Shown here: piece after piece, positions 42,036 to 51,288 of the stretch
Layout: the number at the start of each line of letters is the position of its first letter
Numbering within the stretch: the stretch's first letter is position 1
Source of the DNA: Bacteroidaceae bacterium
GTDB lineage: Bacteria > Bacteroidota > Bacteroidia > Bacteroidales > Bacteroidaceae
Length of the DNA stretch: 56,357 nucleotides
Direction: 5' to 3'
Assembly: GCA_017428785.1 (NCBI GenBank)
Contig: JAFRQD010000048.1
Span: forward strand, 1 to 56,357
Notes under the pieces: model-generated
Databases searched by the model: none
Told to the model about the DNA's origin: nothing
Seen by the model: the letters and a program-made list of their open reading frames with translations, nothing else
Program-made: the position numbers and the translations under genes

Positions 42036-43514
42036 ATGGAAAAGACTCCTCAAACGGGCAGTAAGCTCTATTTGTACTCTATTGTTCTTGTTGCGGTGCT
42101 GGGCGGACTGCTTTTCGGCTACGATACGGCTGTCATTTCGGGTGCTGAGAAAGGTCTGCAGGCTTTCTTCATGGAGGCAGACGACTTCACGTATTCCAAC
42201 AGTTGGCACGGGTTCACTTCGGCCAGCGCCTTGATAGGCTGCATCATCGGCTCGGCTCTCTCCGGCCTGCTGGCTACGAGTCTTGGCAGAAAGAAATCCC
42301 TCATCATAGCAGGCCTCCTGTTCTTCGTCTCGGCTTTGGGTTCGATGAATCCCGAGTTCCTGCTCTTTCCCTACGGGAAGCCCTCTTCGTCCCTGCTCAT
42401 CATGTTCAACATCTATCGCATCATCGGCGGCATCGGCGTAGGTCTGGCCTCGGCGATTTGCCCGATGTATATTGGCGAGGTGGCGCCCTACAAGATAAGA
42501 GGCATGCTTGTCAGCTGGAACCAGTTCGCCATCATCTTCGGTCAGCTGGTGGTTTACTTTGTGAATTTCTTCATCCTCGGCGACCATATCCAGCCGATGG
42601 TGGAGGAGATGGGAAAAGGCCTTGCAGCCATCAATCCCGCTGCACAATGGACTGTGACGACGGGCTGGCGCTATATGTTCGGCTCGGAAGCCGTTCCCGC
42701 AGGCCTCTTCGCCCTGCTCATCTGCTTTGTGCCGGAGACGCCTCGCTATCTCGTCTCGATAGGTAAGAACGACGAGGCCTTCAGTGTCCTCTCCAAGATA
42801 AACGGCAGCGGCAAGGCCGAGATAATCCTTCCGGAAATCAAGGACTCGATGACGGTGAAGACCGAGAAGCTGATGACGTACGGCTGGATGTGCATCTTCG
42901 TGGGCATCATGCTGAGTGTGTTCCAGCAGATTGTGGGCATCAATGCCGTCCTCTACTATGCTCCCCGCATCTTTGGCGACATGAGCATGGAAGACCCGAT
43001 GATGATTACCGTCATCATGGGCATCAGCAACATCCTGTTCACCCTGGTTGCCATCTTCACCGTGGAGAAGTGGGGACGCAAGCCGCTGCTCATCACGGGT
43101 TCGCTTGGCATGGCCCTGGGAGCCTTCGGTGTGGCTGCCACCTTCGGACAGCCAGGAGTGGAATGGGTCACATCGCTCAGCCTGCTTGTCTATGCGGCAT
43201 GCTTCATGTTCTCGTGGGGCCCGATCTGCTGGGTGCTCATCGCCGAGATATTCCCCAACACGATACGTGGCAAAGCAGTCGCCATCGCGGTTGCCTTCCA
43301 ATGGATATTCAACTTCATCGTCTCCAGCTCGTTTGTGCCTATGTTCAACATGCACCTCGAGCCCGGCGACCACTTCGGCCATTGGTTCACCTACGGACTT
43401 TATGGCGTCCTCTGCCTCGTGGCAGCCGTCTTCGTATGGAAACTCGTGCCGGAGACCAAGCGGAGAACCTTGGAGGAGATGAGCCAGATGTGGAAAGAAC
43501 GAATGAAAAAATAA
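42036..43514 (+). CDS. xylE: Sugar:H+ symporter, MFS sugar porter (xylose)
   Basis: Inner-membrane 12-helix transporter. 492 residues. Sugar-porter signatures: GGLLFGYDTAVISGAEKGL (helix 1), SLGRKKSLIIAG (loop 2-3), YRIIGGIGVGLASAICPMYI, VPETPRYLVSIGK (loop 6-7), QQIVGINAVLYYAPRIF (helix 7), and PETKRRTLEEM at the end. The XylE subfamily is suggested by 'SGAEKGLQAFF' and by the operon with xylB and xylA. The xylB start is 6 bp downstream. Confidence 0.92.
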   Translation: MEKTPQTGSKLYLYSIVLVAVLGGLLFGYDTAVISGAEKGLQAFFMEADDFTYSNSWHGFTSASALIGCIIGSALSGLLATSLGRKKSLIIAGLLFFVSALGSMNPEFLLFPYGKPSSSLLIMFNIYRIIGGIGVGLASAICPMYIGEVAPYKIRGMLVSWNQFAIIFGQLVVYFVNFFILGDHIQPMVEEMGKGLAAINPAAQWTVTTGWRYMFGSEAVPAGLFALLICFVPETPRYLVSIGKNDEAFSVLSKINGSGKAEIILPEIKDSMTVKTEKLMTYGWMCIFVGIMLSVFQQIVGINAVLYYAPRIFGDMSMEDPMMITVIMGISNILFTLVAIFTVEKWGRKPLLITGSLGMALGAFGVAATFGQPGVEWVTSLSLLVYAACFMFSWGPICWVLIAEIFPNTIRGKAVAIAVAFQWIFNFIVSSSFVPMFNMHLEPGDHFGHWFTYGLYGVLCLVAAVFVWKLVPETKRRTLEEMSQMWKERMKK

Positions 43515-43520
43515 AACGAT

Positions 43521-45005
43521 ATGAAAAAAAATTATTTGCTTGGCTACGATGTAGGCAGTTCCAGCGTGAAGGCCTCCTTGGTCGAGGTGGAGAGCGGAGC
43601 CTGTGTGGCAACGGCCTTCTATCCCAAGACAGAAGCCCCCATCAAAGCCGTCCGTCAAGGATGGGCCGAACAAGACCCGGAATCGTGGTGGAACTACCTG
43701 AAGTCGGCCACCGCCGACATCATGACTGCCAGCGGAGCAGCCAAAGACGAGGTTAAGGCCATCGGCATCTCCTATCAGATGCACGGCCTCGTGTGTGTGG
43801 ACAAGGACTTGAAACCGTTGCGCGACTCCATCATCTGGTGCGACTCGCGTGCCGTTCCCTACGGCCAGAAGGCCTTCGGCGACCTCGGCAGCGAGAAGTG
43901 CCTCAGCCATCTGCTCAACTCACCCGGCAACTTCACCGCCTCTAAGCTGGCTTGGGTGCGGGAGAACGAGCCCGACACCTTTAATAATATATATAAGGTA
44001 ATGCTGCCAGGCGACTACATCGCCTGCCGCCTGTCCGGCACGCCCGCCACAACAGTCAGCGGCCTTTCCGAGGGCATGATGTGGGACTTCAAGGAAGAGC
44101 AGCCCGCGCAGTTCCTGCTGGACTACTACGGCATCCCGAAGGAAATGCTCTCCGACATCGTTCCCACTTTCGGCCTTCAAGGCGAGGTGAATGCCTCAGC
44201 AGCCGCAGAACTGGGCCTGCAGGCAGGAACACCCATCACCTACCGCGCTGGCGACCAGCCCAACAACGCGCTCTCCCTGAACGTCTTCGAGCCGGGAGAA
44301 GCGGCCACGACGGCAGGCACGTCGGGCGTCGTGTATGGTGTGCTCGGCAGCGTGGCCTACGACCCGAAGAGCCGCGTCAATACCTTTGCCCATGTGAACC
44401 ACGGACAACAGGCGACGCGATTGGGCGTGCTGCTCTGCATCAACGGGACTGGCATCCTGAACTCTTGGGCACGACGCAATGTGGCGCCGGCTGGCATCGG
44501 ATACGCCGAGATGAACGACCTCGCGGCTCAAGCCCCAATCGGTGCTGAAGGCCTCTCCATCCTTCCCTTCGGCAACGGAGCGGAACGCGTGCTCTGCGAC
44601 AAGGAAGTGGGTGCCAGCATTCATGGCATCAACTTCAACATCCATTCACAAGCCCACCTGCTTCGGGCGGCACAGGAAGGCATCGTCTTCAGTTTCGCTT
44701 ACGGCATGGAGGTGATGAAGGCAATGGGCATGGAGCTCAAGACCATCCGCGCCGGCAAGGCCAACATGTTCCTCAGCCCCATCTTCCGCGACACATTGGC
44801 AGGCGTGACAGGCGCTACCATCGAGCTTTGCGACACCGACGGCAGCATTGGCGCAGCTCGAGGGGCAGGCATCGGCGCAGGCATCTATGCCGACAACAAG
44901 GAGGCCTTCTCAGCCCTGAAGAAGCTGCAGGTCATCGAGCCCGACCTCAAGAACCAGGCCGCCTATCGCGAAGCCTACGAGCGCTGGCGCCAATTCATCC
45001 CTTAA
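43521..45005 (+). CDS. xylB: Xylulokinase
   Basis: FGGY-family kinase phosphorylating D-xylulose to xylulose 5-phosphate. 494 residues. N-terminal phosphate loop [19 protein letters not shown], motif [16 protein letters not shown] with WCDSRAV, catalytic Asp in [10 protein letters not shown], and the C-terminal adenosine-binding region [10 protein letters not shown]. An AT-only stretch TTAATAATATATATAA (43981-43996) is embedded in the codons for FNNIYK without breaking the frame. Confidence 0.93.
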   Translation: MKKNYLLGYDVGSSSVKASLVEVESGACVATAFYPKTEAPIKAVRQGWAEQDPESWWNYLKSATADIMTASGAAKDEVKAIGISYQMHGLVCVDKDLKPLRDSIIWCDSRAVPYGQKAFGDLGSEKCLSHLLNSPGNFTASKLAWVRENEPDTFNNIYKVMLPGDYIACRLSGTPATTVSGLSEGMMWDFKEEQPAQFLLDYYGIPKEMLSDIVPTFGLQGEVNASAAAELGLQAGTPITYRAGDQPNNALSLNVFEPGEAATTAGTSGVVYGVLGSVAYDPKSRVNTFAHVNHGQQATRLGVLLCINGTGILNSWARRNVAPAGIGYAEMNDLAAQAPIGAEGLSILPFGNGAERVLCDKEVGASIHGINFNIHSQAHLLRAAQEGIVFSFAYGMEVMKAMGMELKTIRAGKANMFLSPIFRDTLAGVTGATIELCDTDGSIGAARGAGIGAGIYADNKEAFSALKKLQVIEPDLKNQAAYREAYERWRQFIP

Positions 45006-45046
45006 AGACATTAAAGACATTACATACCCTAAGGACATTAAAGACA
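45002..45046. repeat. Nonanucleotide tract between xylB and xylA
   Basis: Five 9-mers of type TTAAAGACA (45002, 45011, 45020, 45029, 45038) begin at the xylB stop codon. No terminator lies in this 73-bp gap. Confidence 0.8.
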
Positions 45047-45078
45047 TTTCACTAAACCCAAATAAAACTATCAACATT

Positions 45079-46386
45079 ATGAAACAGTTTTTTCCTGAGA
45101 TTTCCGCCATCAAGTTTGAGGGCGTAGAGAGCAAGAACCCCTTGGCCTACCGCTATTATGACCGCGACCGCGTGGTCCTGGGCAAGAAGATGAGCGAATG
45201 GTTCAAATTCGCCATGTGCTGGTGGCACACTCTTTGTGCCGAAGGCAGCGACCAGTTTGGGCCTGGCACGAAGGCCTTCCCGTGGAACAAAGCCAAGGAC
45301 CCCGTCAAGGCCGCAAAGGACAAAGCGGATGCCGGCTTCGAGATCATGCAGAAGCTGGGCATCGAGTATTATTGCTTCCATGATGTCGACCTCGTTGCAG
45401 AGGCAGCCGACGTGGAGACGTACGAGAAGAACCTGAAGGAGGTCGTTGCCTACCTGAAGCAGAAGCAAGCAGAGACTGGCATCAAGCTGCTGTGGGGCAC
45501 AGCCAACGTCTTTGGCAATAAGCGCTACATGAACGGCGCAAGCACGAATCCCGACTTCGACGTAGTGGCTCGCGCCATTGTCCAAATCAAGAATGCCATC
45601 GATGCAACCATCGAGCTGGGGGGCACGAACTACGTCTTCTGGGGCGGTCGCGAGGGCTACATGAGCCTGCTGAACACCGACATGAAGCGTGAGAAGGAGC
45701 ACATGGCAACGATGCTGACGATGGCCCGCGACTATGCCCGCAGCAAAGGCTTCAAGGGCACTTTCCTCATCGAGCCGAAGCCGATGGAGCCCACAAAGCA
45801 CCAATACGACGTCGATACAGAAACCGTCATCGGCTTCCTCAGGGCACACGGCCTGGACAAGGACTTCAAGGTGAACATCGAGGTGAACCACGCCACGCTT
45901 GCCGGCCACACCTTCGAGCACGAGCTGGCTTGTGCAGTGGATGCAGGCATGTTGGGCAGCATCGATGCCAATCGCGGCGACTACCAGAACGGCTGGGACA
46001 CCGACCAGTTCCCCATCGACCACTATGAACTCGTGCAGGCCATGATGCAGATCATCCGCGGCGGCGGCTTCAAGGACGGCGGCACGAACTTCGATGCCAA
46101 GACGCGTCGCAACAGCACCGACCTGGAGGACATCTTCATCGCCCACGTCGCTGCCATGGACGCCATGGCCCACGCTCTGCTCAGCGCTGCCGACATCATC
46201 CAGAAGTCGCCTATCCCGGCAATGGTCAAGGAGCGCTACGCAAGTTTCGACAAAGGCAAGGGCAAGAAGTTCGAGCAAGGCAAGATGACCCTCGAAGAGG
46301 CCTACGAATACGGCAAGAAGGTCGGCGAACCCGCTCAAACCAGCGGCAAGCAGGAACTCTACGAAGCCCTCATCAACATGTACTAA
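45079..46386 (+). CDS. xylA: Xylose isomerase
   Basis: Converts D-xylose to D-xylulose. 435 residues, typical of the longer class II enzymes. Catalytic His101/Asp104 in YYCFHDVD, metal ligands in [16 protein letters not shown] (Glu, Lys) and [20 protein letters not shown] (Glu, His), and [20 protein letters not shown] (Asp cluster). Last gene of the xyl operon; a terminator follows. Confidence 0.97.
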   Translation: MKQFFPEISAIKFEGVESKNPLAYRYYDRDRVVLGKKMSEWFKFAMCWWHTLCAEGSDQFGPGTKAFPWNKAKDPVKAAKDKADAGFEIMQKLGIEYYCFHDVDLVAEAADVETYEKNLKEVVAYLKQKQAETGIKLLWGTANVFGNKRYMNGASTNPDFDVVARAIVQIKNAIDATIELGGTNYVFWGGREGYMSLLNTDMKREKEHMATMLTMARDYARSKGFKGTFLIEPKPMEPTKHQYDVDTETVIGFLRAHGLDKDFKVNIEVNHATLAGHTFEHELACAVDAGMLGSIDANRGDYQNGWDTDQFPIDHYELVQAMMQIIRGGGFKDGGTNFDAKTRRNSTDLEDIFIAHVAAMDAMAHALLSAADIIQKSPIPAMVKERYASFDKGKGKKFEQGKMTLEEAYEYGKKVGEPAQTSGKQELYEALINMY

Positions 46387-46414
46387 GGCTGGCATCACAA
46401 CCTCTCTATACAAG

Positions 46415-46442
46415 AAAAGCCCGGCAAACGCTGGGCTTTTTT
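46415..46442 (+). terminator. Terminator of the xyl operon
   Basis: AAAAGCCC (46415-46422) / GGGCTTTT (46433-46440) with T6; inner GG..CT can add pairs. Confidence 0.88.
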
Positions 46443-46509
46443 CATGGCCGCTCACTAAAAAACCTGTTCGAAAACAAGGCAAAACTCACCTCTTCACAGA
46501 GGGTTGAAA

Positions 46510-46617
46510 AACGCCCCATGAGGGGATGAAAAACGCCGCGTGCGGGGATTGCCAACGCCGCACGCGGAAATGGGCAACGCCGCACGCGGGGATTGCAATC
46601 GCCGCAGGCGGCGTTTT
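46510..46617. repeat. 22-bp GC-rich array 3' of GH43 gene (longest member)
   Basis: Five units start at 46510, 46532, 46554, 46576 and 46598, exactly 22 bp apart. The core is AACGCCGCACGCGG followed by (G/A)GATTGCC or AAATGGG. The last unit is the palindrome CGCCGCAGGCGGCG, 25 bp from the stop of the minus-strand GH43 gene. Confidence 0.95.
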
Positions 46618-46641
46618 GCGATGCCTAATGTGCCCTGATAA

Positions 46642-48669
46642 TCAATTGATTAGGAAGACCTTCTCTTTCCCTTGGTATGTGGCTCTCACGGTGGCGCGGC
46701 CATCGGTGACGGGGCTGACTTGGAATGTGACTGAGGGGTTCTCGGAGGTGGCCTTCAGCACGGAGTTCGACTTCAGAGGAGCATAGACCTGATAGTGCGT
46801 GACGTCGGTGTAACCGTTGGCGTTGCTGCTGAAAATGGGTTTTGCGGGCACGACGAGCGGCTTGCCGTCGAGCGTAATGTTGACTTGAGGCACCACGGGA
46901 GCCCTCATGGCGCCGCCCTTCGAGAAGCCGATTCCGTGGAGGTCGAAGAGACCCTGCGGACGCTCTGGCTGCTGACGGCGACCGAACTGTCTGCCCTGCT
47001 GCGGCTCCTCCACCTCAGGCCCTTCAACTACGAGATAGACGGCGTGTTTGCCCGTGAGGCCTTCAACGTCAGGCACTCGCAAGCTGCACATCATGGGCTC
47101 CTTACGCCCTTCTGCAGCTACGCCGACAACGCCTATCTCCTGACCCTTCCAGGGATTGTCGAGACGCACATGGATGCTGAAGGCACGACCGCCTGGCGTG
47201 AGGAACAGGTTGAGATGCGTATTGTCGCCCTGCCTGGTGCCCCCGAAAGCCTTCAGGCCCTTGGCATCCTTGTCCAAGCCTCCGAAGCCGAAGTACTTGT
47301 AGCCGATGATGGTGCCGTTCTTCAGGCCGGCAAGGTCCATCGAGTTGTCCCAGACATCGTGGTTGTCCTGCATGCACTCATTGCTGCCAGGGCCTGCCAG
47401 GAAGCAAGCGATGCCTGCCGAATAGTACTGATAAGGCGGCAGGCCAAATATCTGGAAGCCCTCGCTGGTCACCTCGGCGCCCGTGTACTCGTTGCCATCA
47501 GCAGCCTTGGCCGTCCACTCATTCTTGGGGGCGAAGGGGTCGTAGCCGGTGATGCGCACCTGGCCTCCTTTGCTGACGGGCTTCTTGTCCCACTCAATCT
47601 TGACGGGCGCCACCATAGCCTGACGGGCATTGGCAAAGCCACGAGGCGGGCGATGATAGAAGACATACCACTGCCCGTTAATCTCCTGCAAAGAGCCGTG
47701 CGTGTTGTGAGCGAAGTTGGTGGTGATGAGGTGTGAGCCGTCCTCGTTAAGCACGACGCCGCGGCTGTCGACAAGCACACCGCCGGAACGCCAGGGGCCC
47801 AGGGGCGAGTCGCCGTAAGCATAGCGAAGGGCGCTGTTGGTATTGCCCAATCCGTACTCCTTGCCACTATATCCCGAGAAGACCATCACATATTTGTTGC
47901 CCACCTGACGGATGGACGAAGCCTCGAAGAAGTTGAAGTCGAGCGGGTTCTGCCCTTCGTAGAGTGCCTTGTATTGGCTTCCCTCCTTGTCGAGAAGCCT
48001 GCCGTCGTGGCTGCTGGCGGGGATGAAGGGGTCTATCAATTCCGTACCTGGGCGCTTGCTGAACATGGTGCTCTGGTCGAGCTCACATGCCGTAGAGTGC
48101 TGGAATCCATAGAACACATAGGCACGAAAGCCCTTGTCGAAGTCCTTGTCCTTCTTGTCCGTGATGTTCTCCACAAACACCGACGGGTCGAAATCGATGA
48201 GCGAGCCTTCTACGCAACGGGTTCCGTCGGGCGTGAGGTTGACGGGCGTGAAGGGGCCATTGGGGCGGTCGCCTTTGCAGACCATCGCCACGCGCCCCCA
48301 GCCTCGTGAGTGCGGGTAGAGCCAATAGGTCTTCTTGCCCGTCTTGTCCTTCACCTCAACGAGGTCGGGCGCAAACATCGTGTCCCAACGACCATTGACA
48401 TACCAAGAGAAGATGGGACCTTCGTCGCGCCACTGCGTCAGATCCTCCACGGGAGCCGACCACATGCGGATGTCGTTGCCGCAGTATTCGGAGTAGTGCG
48501 TGTCGTGCGACCCGATGATGTAAGCACGAAGCTTCCCCGGGTTGTCGGGATCTTCGAAGACGCGAGGTTCTCCATCAGGCAGATGCTCCCACAAAGGGAG
48601 GTAAGGGTTCTGGGATTGTCCTGCCATTGCACCAAGCAGGAAGACTGATAGAACGAATAGCTTTTTCAT
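46642..48669 (-). CDS. Glycoside hydrolase family 43, secreted
   Basis: 675 residues, signal peptide MKKLFVLSVFLLGAMAGQSQ. Five-blade propeller acids visible: Asp40 (PRVFEDPDN), Asp161 in IDFDPSVFV, Glu249 in NFFEASSIRQ, and WDTMFAPDLVEV. These mark a GH43 enzyme such as beta-xylosidase, arabinofuranosidase or exo-galactanase; specificity is not readable. The C-terminal part (about 390-600) resembles a CBM6-like module, with a glutamine/arginine-rich linker (QQGRQFGRRQQPERPQ). It lies 22 bp downstream of the GH36 gene. Confidence 0.88.
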   Translation of the reverse strand: MKKLFVLSVFLLGAMAGQSQNPYLPLWEHLPDGEPRVFEDPDNPGKLRAYIIGSHDTHYSEYCGNDIRMWSAPVEDLTQWRDEGPIFSWYVNGRWDTMFAPDLVEVKDKTGKKTYWLYPHSRGWGRVAMVCKGDRPNGPFTPVNLTPDGTRCVEGSLIDFDPSVFVENITDKKDKDFDKGFRAYVFYGFQHSTACELDQSTMFSKRPGTELIDPFIPASSHDGRLLDKEGSQYKALYEGQNPLDFNFFEASSIRQVGNKYVMVFSGYSGKEYGLGNTNSALRYAYGDSPLGPWRSGGVLVDSRGVVLNEDGSHLITTNFAHNTHGSLQEINGQWYVFYHRPPRGFANARQAMVAPVKIEWDKKPVSKGGQVRITGYDPFAPKNEWTAKAADGNEYTGAEVTSEGFQIFGLPPYQYYSAGIACFLAGPGSNECMQDNHDVWDNSMDLAGLKNGTIIGYKYFGFGGLDKDAKGLKAFGGTRQGDNTHLNLFLTPGGRAFSIHVRLDNPWKGQEIGVVGVAAEGRKEPMMCSLRVPDVEGLTGKHAVYLVVEGPEVEEPQQGRQFGRRQQPERPQGLFDLHGIGFSKGGAMRAPVVPQVNITLDGKPLVVPAKPIFSSNANGYTDVTHYQVYAPLKSNSVLKATSENPSVTFQVSPVTDGRATVRATYQGKEKVFLIN

Positions 48670-48691
48670 ATAGGGATAATTGTTTTAGGTT

Positions 48692-50854
48692 TCATTCTTT
48701 TGTCACCTCGATGATGTGGCTCACAAGGTCGTTTGTCGAAGTCACCTTGATGCCTACCTTCATCAGGTAGTCGCCGGTATAGACCTTGTCGTTGCAGGGC
48801 AGCCAGCTTTGCTTGCCTGGCATGAGGCATATCTCTTTCACGCGGTAATTGGCAGCAGCATCGAGGCCCTGCAGGCGGGTGTTCAGGAGCCTTTCTCCGT
48901 AGCGGGGATGTATGTCGTAGGCAAAGACGACGCTCTTGCTCTTTGCATCATCAACGCGCTGAACGACACAATGCTGTCCCTCGTAAGGTGACACAAGACG
49001 GTAGAGATTGGGCGACCAAACGATGTCCTTCAAGCGCTTGTACTCCTTGATTGCCTCCCGACAGTACTGCCTGTCATCATCCGAAAGGCCTTTCAAGCCG
49101 ATGTCGAAGCCGAGCTTTCCCTGGAAGGCCACATCGACGCGGAACTTGATGCTCGCCCTTCTGTTCCACTCTGTGACATGAGCGCACATGGCTTTGGCGG
49201 GCATGAACTGCGAGTAACCCCATTGTATGAAGAGCCGCTCGATGGGATCTGTATTGTCGCTGCACCAGAACTCTGTGAAGTAACGCAGCCCTGTGACATC
49301 CGACCTGCCGCCGCCACCGGAGCACATCATCATGTAGAGGTCGGGGTACTTGGCCTGCACTCGGTCGAGCACCTTGTAGAGCCCGCGCACATAGTCGACA
49401 TAGATGTTGCCCTGGTTCTCCTTGAGGTACGGCGAATAGATGTTTGTGATGGGCGAGTTGCAGTCCCACTTCATGAAGCGTATCTCGGGGTTCTCCTGCA
49501 TCAGCCCGTCCACGATGCCGAACACGAAGTCCTGCACCTTTGGGTTGCAGAGGTCGAGCACCATCTGGTTGCGGAAGTAGTAAGTCTCCCTGGAGGGCAG
49601 CTGGATGAGCCAGTCGGGGTGTTTCTCAGCAAGCTCGCTCTTGGGGTTGACCATCTCGGGTTCTATCCAGATGCCGAAGGCGACGCCGTTTTCCTTGGCT
49701 TTCCTGACGAGATAGGGAATGCCCTGCGGCAGTTTGTCCTTCGTCACCTGCCAGTCGCCCAGGCCTGCGTGGTCGTCTTTTCTGGGGTACTTGTTGCCGA
49801 ACCAGCCGTCGTCGAGGAGGAAGAGGTCGACGCCGAGGTCCTTCGCTTCCCCGAAGAGTGCAACGAGCTTCTCCTCGTTGAAATCGAAATAAGTGTTCTC
49901 CCAGTTGTTGAGGAGCGTCATGCGGTCGTCCTTTGCCTTATGGAGCTGATGGTTCATCATCCACCGCTGGAAGCGACGGCTGCCTTCGCCGGTTCCTTTG
50001 GCGAGCGTGAAGAAGAAATCTGCCGTGCGGAATGTTTCTCCTTTCGGCAGCAGATAGGAGGACGCATCGTGGTTGATGCCGCTCACCACACGCAGCACAT
50101 GTTGATTGTCCACCTCGAAGGTGAAGCGGAAGTTGCCCGTCCAGCCGAGCGTTCCCATGAGGACTGTCCCCTCGTTCTCGCTGATAGGACTCCCTATTCC
50201 TACCTCGAAGAAGGGCTGCGCCATGAGGTTGGCCCGGGTTCCGAGGCGGCTATCGACCACTTTCTTGCCGAACTGGAGTTCCTGGCTCAGCATCTGCATC
50301 TCCTTTGCCCAGTCGCTTGCAAACTCGGTCAGGTAGTAGCTGGGAGCCTCGAAGTAGAGCATCGACGAGGCATACCTGCCGAGAAAGACCTTTCCCTTCT
50401 CTTCGTGCTTTATCTCGGCCCATTGCTGGATGACATCCTCCTGCGGGAACGTCTTATAATAAAGCGTCACCTCGATGGGATAGACCTCGTCGCGAAGGCT
50501 GATGGAGGTGAGGTCGCCTTGCTGGGTATGCTGCTGATATTTGAGGACAGACGTGGGGTTTCCGTCGGCGTGGCGTATCTCGAAGGTCGGCTCGTAGTAG
50601 TCCTCCGTACCCATCACCGGGTAAGCCTCGAGGCCACGGATGCAGGAGCTGCTCAAGCCGGCTTGCGGCATCGAGAGCTGCTTGAGGTCAGTCTGCTCGG
50701 AAAGGCGTTCGCCGAGGTAAGTTTGGCAGAGCCGCTTCTGCGAATTCACCTGCAGAACCAGCTGAGTATGGTCTGTCGTGATGCTGATCGTCTGAGCCAA
50801 AAGAATGAAGAATGAAGAGTGAAGAATGAAGAATGAAAGGGTTCGCTTTGTCAT
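48692..50854 (-). CDS. Alpha-galactosidase, GH36
   Basis: 720 residues from ATG 50854 (MTKRTLSFFILHSSFFILLA), exported. N-terminal beta-supersandwich, then the barrel: VDLFLLDDGWFGNKYPR, GIWIEPEMVNPKSEL, nucleophile Asp464 in FMKWDCNSP and acid/base Asp533 in EFWCSDNTDP. Hydrolyses alpha-1,6-galactosides such as raffinose or galactomannan side chains. The signal peptide is encoded by five 7-bp repeats (50803-50837), giving SFFILHSSFFIL. First gene of the GH36-GH43 operon. Confidence 0.93.
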   Translation of the reverse strand: MTKRTLSFFILHSSFFILLAQTISITTDHTQLVLQVNSQKRLCQTYLGERLSEQTDLKQLSMPQAGLSSSCIRGLEAYPVMGTEDYYEPTFEIRHADGNPTSVLKYQQHTQQGDLTSISLRDEVYPIEVTLYYKTFPQEDVIQQWAEIKHEEKGKVFLGRYASSMLYFEAPSYYLTEFASDWAKEMQMLSQELQFGKKVVDSRLGTRANLMAQPFFEVGIGSPISENEGTVLMGTLGWTGNFRFTFEVDNQHVLRVVSGINHDASSYLLPKGETFRTADFFFTLAKGTGEGSRRFQRWMMNHQLHKAKDDRMTLLNNWENTYFDFNEEKLVALFGEAKDLGVDLFLLDDGWFGNKYPRKDDHAGLGDWQVTKDKLPQGIPYLVRKAKENGVAFGIWIEPEMVNPKSELAEKHPDWLIQLPSRETYYFRNQMVLDLCNPKVQDFVFGIVDGLMQENPEIRFMKWDCNSPITNIYSPYLKENQGNIYVDYVRGLYKVLDRVQAKYPDLYMMMCSGGGGRSDVTGLRYFTEFWCSDNTDPIERLFIQWGYSQFMPAKAMCAHVTEWNRRASIKFRVDVAFQGKLGFDIGLKGLSDDDRQYCREAIKEYKRLKDIVWSPNLYRLVSPYEGQHCVVQRVDDAKSKSVVFAYDIHPRYGERLLNTRLQGLDAAANYRVKEICLMPGKQSWLPCNDKVYTGDYLMKVGIKVTSTNDLVSHIIEVTKE
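50803..50837. repeat. Heptanucleotide tract encoding the GH36 signal peptide
   Basis: Five units GAATGAA, GAATGAA, GAGTGAA, GAATGAA, GAATGAA. On the minus strand they spell FFILHSSFFIL, the hydrophobic core of the signal. Confidence 0.9.
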
Positions 50855-50883
50855 TATACTGTGTTTTGTATGGTTTTCTTCTG

Positions 50884-50891
50884 CAAAGATA
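50884..50891 (-). promoter_or_regulatory. -7 box TATCTTTG for GH36-GH43
   Basis: Minus-strand TATCTTTG, 29 bp before the ATG. A TTG provided by the CTCAACT repeats (50901-50928) falls about 18 bp upstream. Confidence 0.7.
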
Positions 50892-50900
50892 CAAAAATCT

Positions 50901-50928
50901 CTCAACTCTCAACTCTCAACTCTCAACT
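50901..50928. repeat. Heptanucleotide tract at the GH36 -33 region
   Basis: Four perfect CTCAACT units; the minus strand offers a TTG every 7 bp. Confidence 0.9.
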
Positions 50929-51052
50929 TTTTTCCTTCCTTTCCTCTATAGGAAATATAAAAACGCCGCATTCCGCATACTTCACCCCACCCTTTCGCCA
51001 TTTGTCTTCCCCTTTTCCGCATTCTCCATCCCTCTGCTCTCCAACTTTCATT

Positions 51053-51136
51053 CGCAGGCTGCAAATGAAGAAACACAGCTTGCGAATGAAGGGATGCAAC
51101 CTGCGCATCTGCATACGCAACCTGCGCATCAAGAAC
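51053..51136. repeat. 21-bp period array, four units
   Basis: Units at 51053, 51074, 51095 and 51116 (exact 21 bp), each with CGCARCYTGCG-like start followed by AATGAAG- or CATC-type half. Same family as 4742-4825. Located between the divergent GH36 and 51289 promoters. Confidence 0.85.
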
Positions 51137-51221
51137 AGAGCACAGCGAAAAGGAAAAGTGAACAGGCGAAAAAGCAATTGTCAAAAGGCGGAAAGATGAA
51201 AAAGTGTAGGTTAAACTGAAA

Positions 51222-51249
51222 AACTCTAAACTCTAAACCCTAAACTCTA
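51222..51249. repeat. Heptanucleotide tract upstream of the 51289 promoter
   Basis: Units AACTCTA, AACTCTA, AACCCTA, AACTCTA, ending 10 bp before TACCTTTG. Confidence 0.88.
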
Positions 51250-51259
51250 AACTTTTTCG

Positions 51260-51267
51260 TACCTTTG
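51260..51267 (+). promoter_or_regulatory. -7 box TACCTTTG for the 51289 gene
   Basis: TACCTTTG, 21 bp before the ATG; the -33 region lies in the 7-bp repeats. Confidence 0.7.
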
Positions 51268-51288
51268 TCCTCGATTTAAGATATCAAT

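Noticed and set aside
42021-43910. 629-residue minus-strand open frame across xylE and xylB
   Set aside because: It spans two conserved genes in antisense and has a composition typical of shadow frames.
45052-46482. 476-residue minus-strand open frame over xylA
   Set aside because: Antisense to a complete xylose isomerase.
46510-46617. CRISPR array
   Set aside because: The units abut at 22 bp with no unique spacers, and no cas genes are present; it is a simple tandem repeat.
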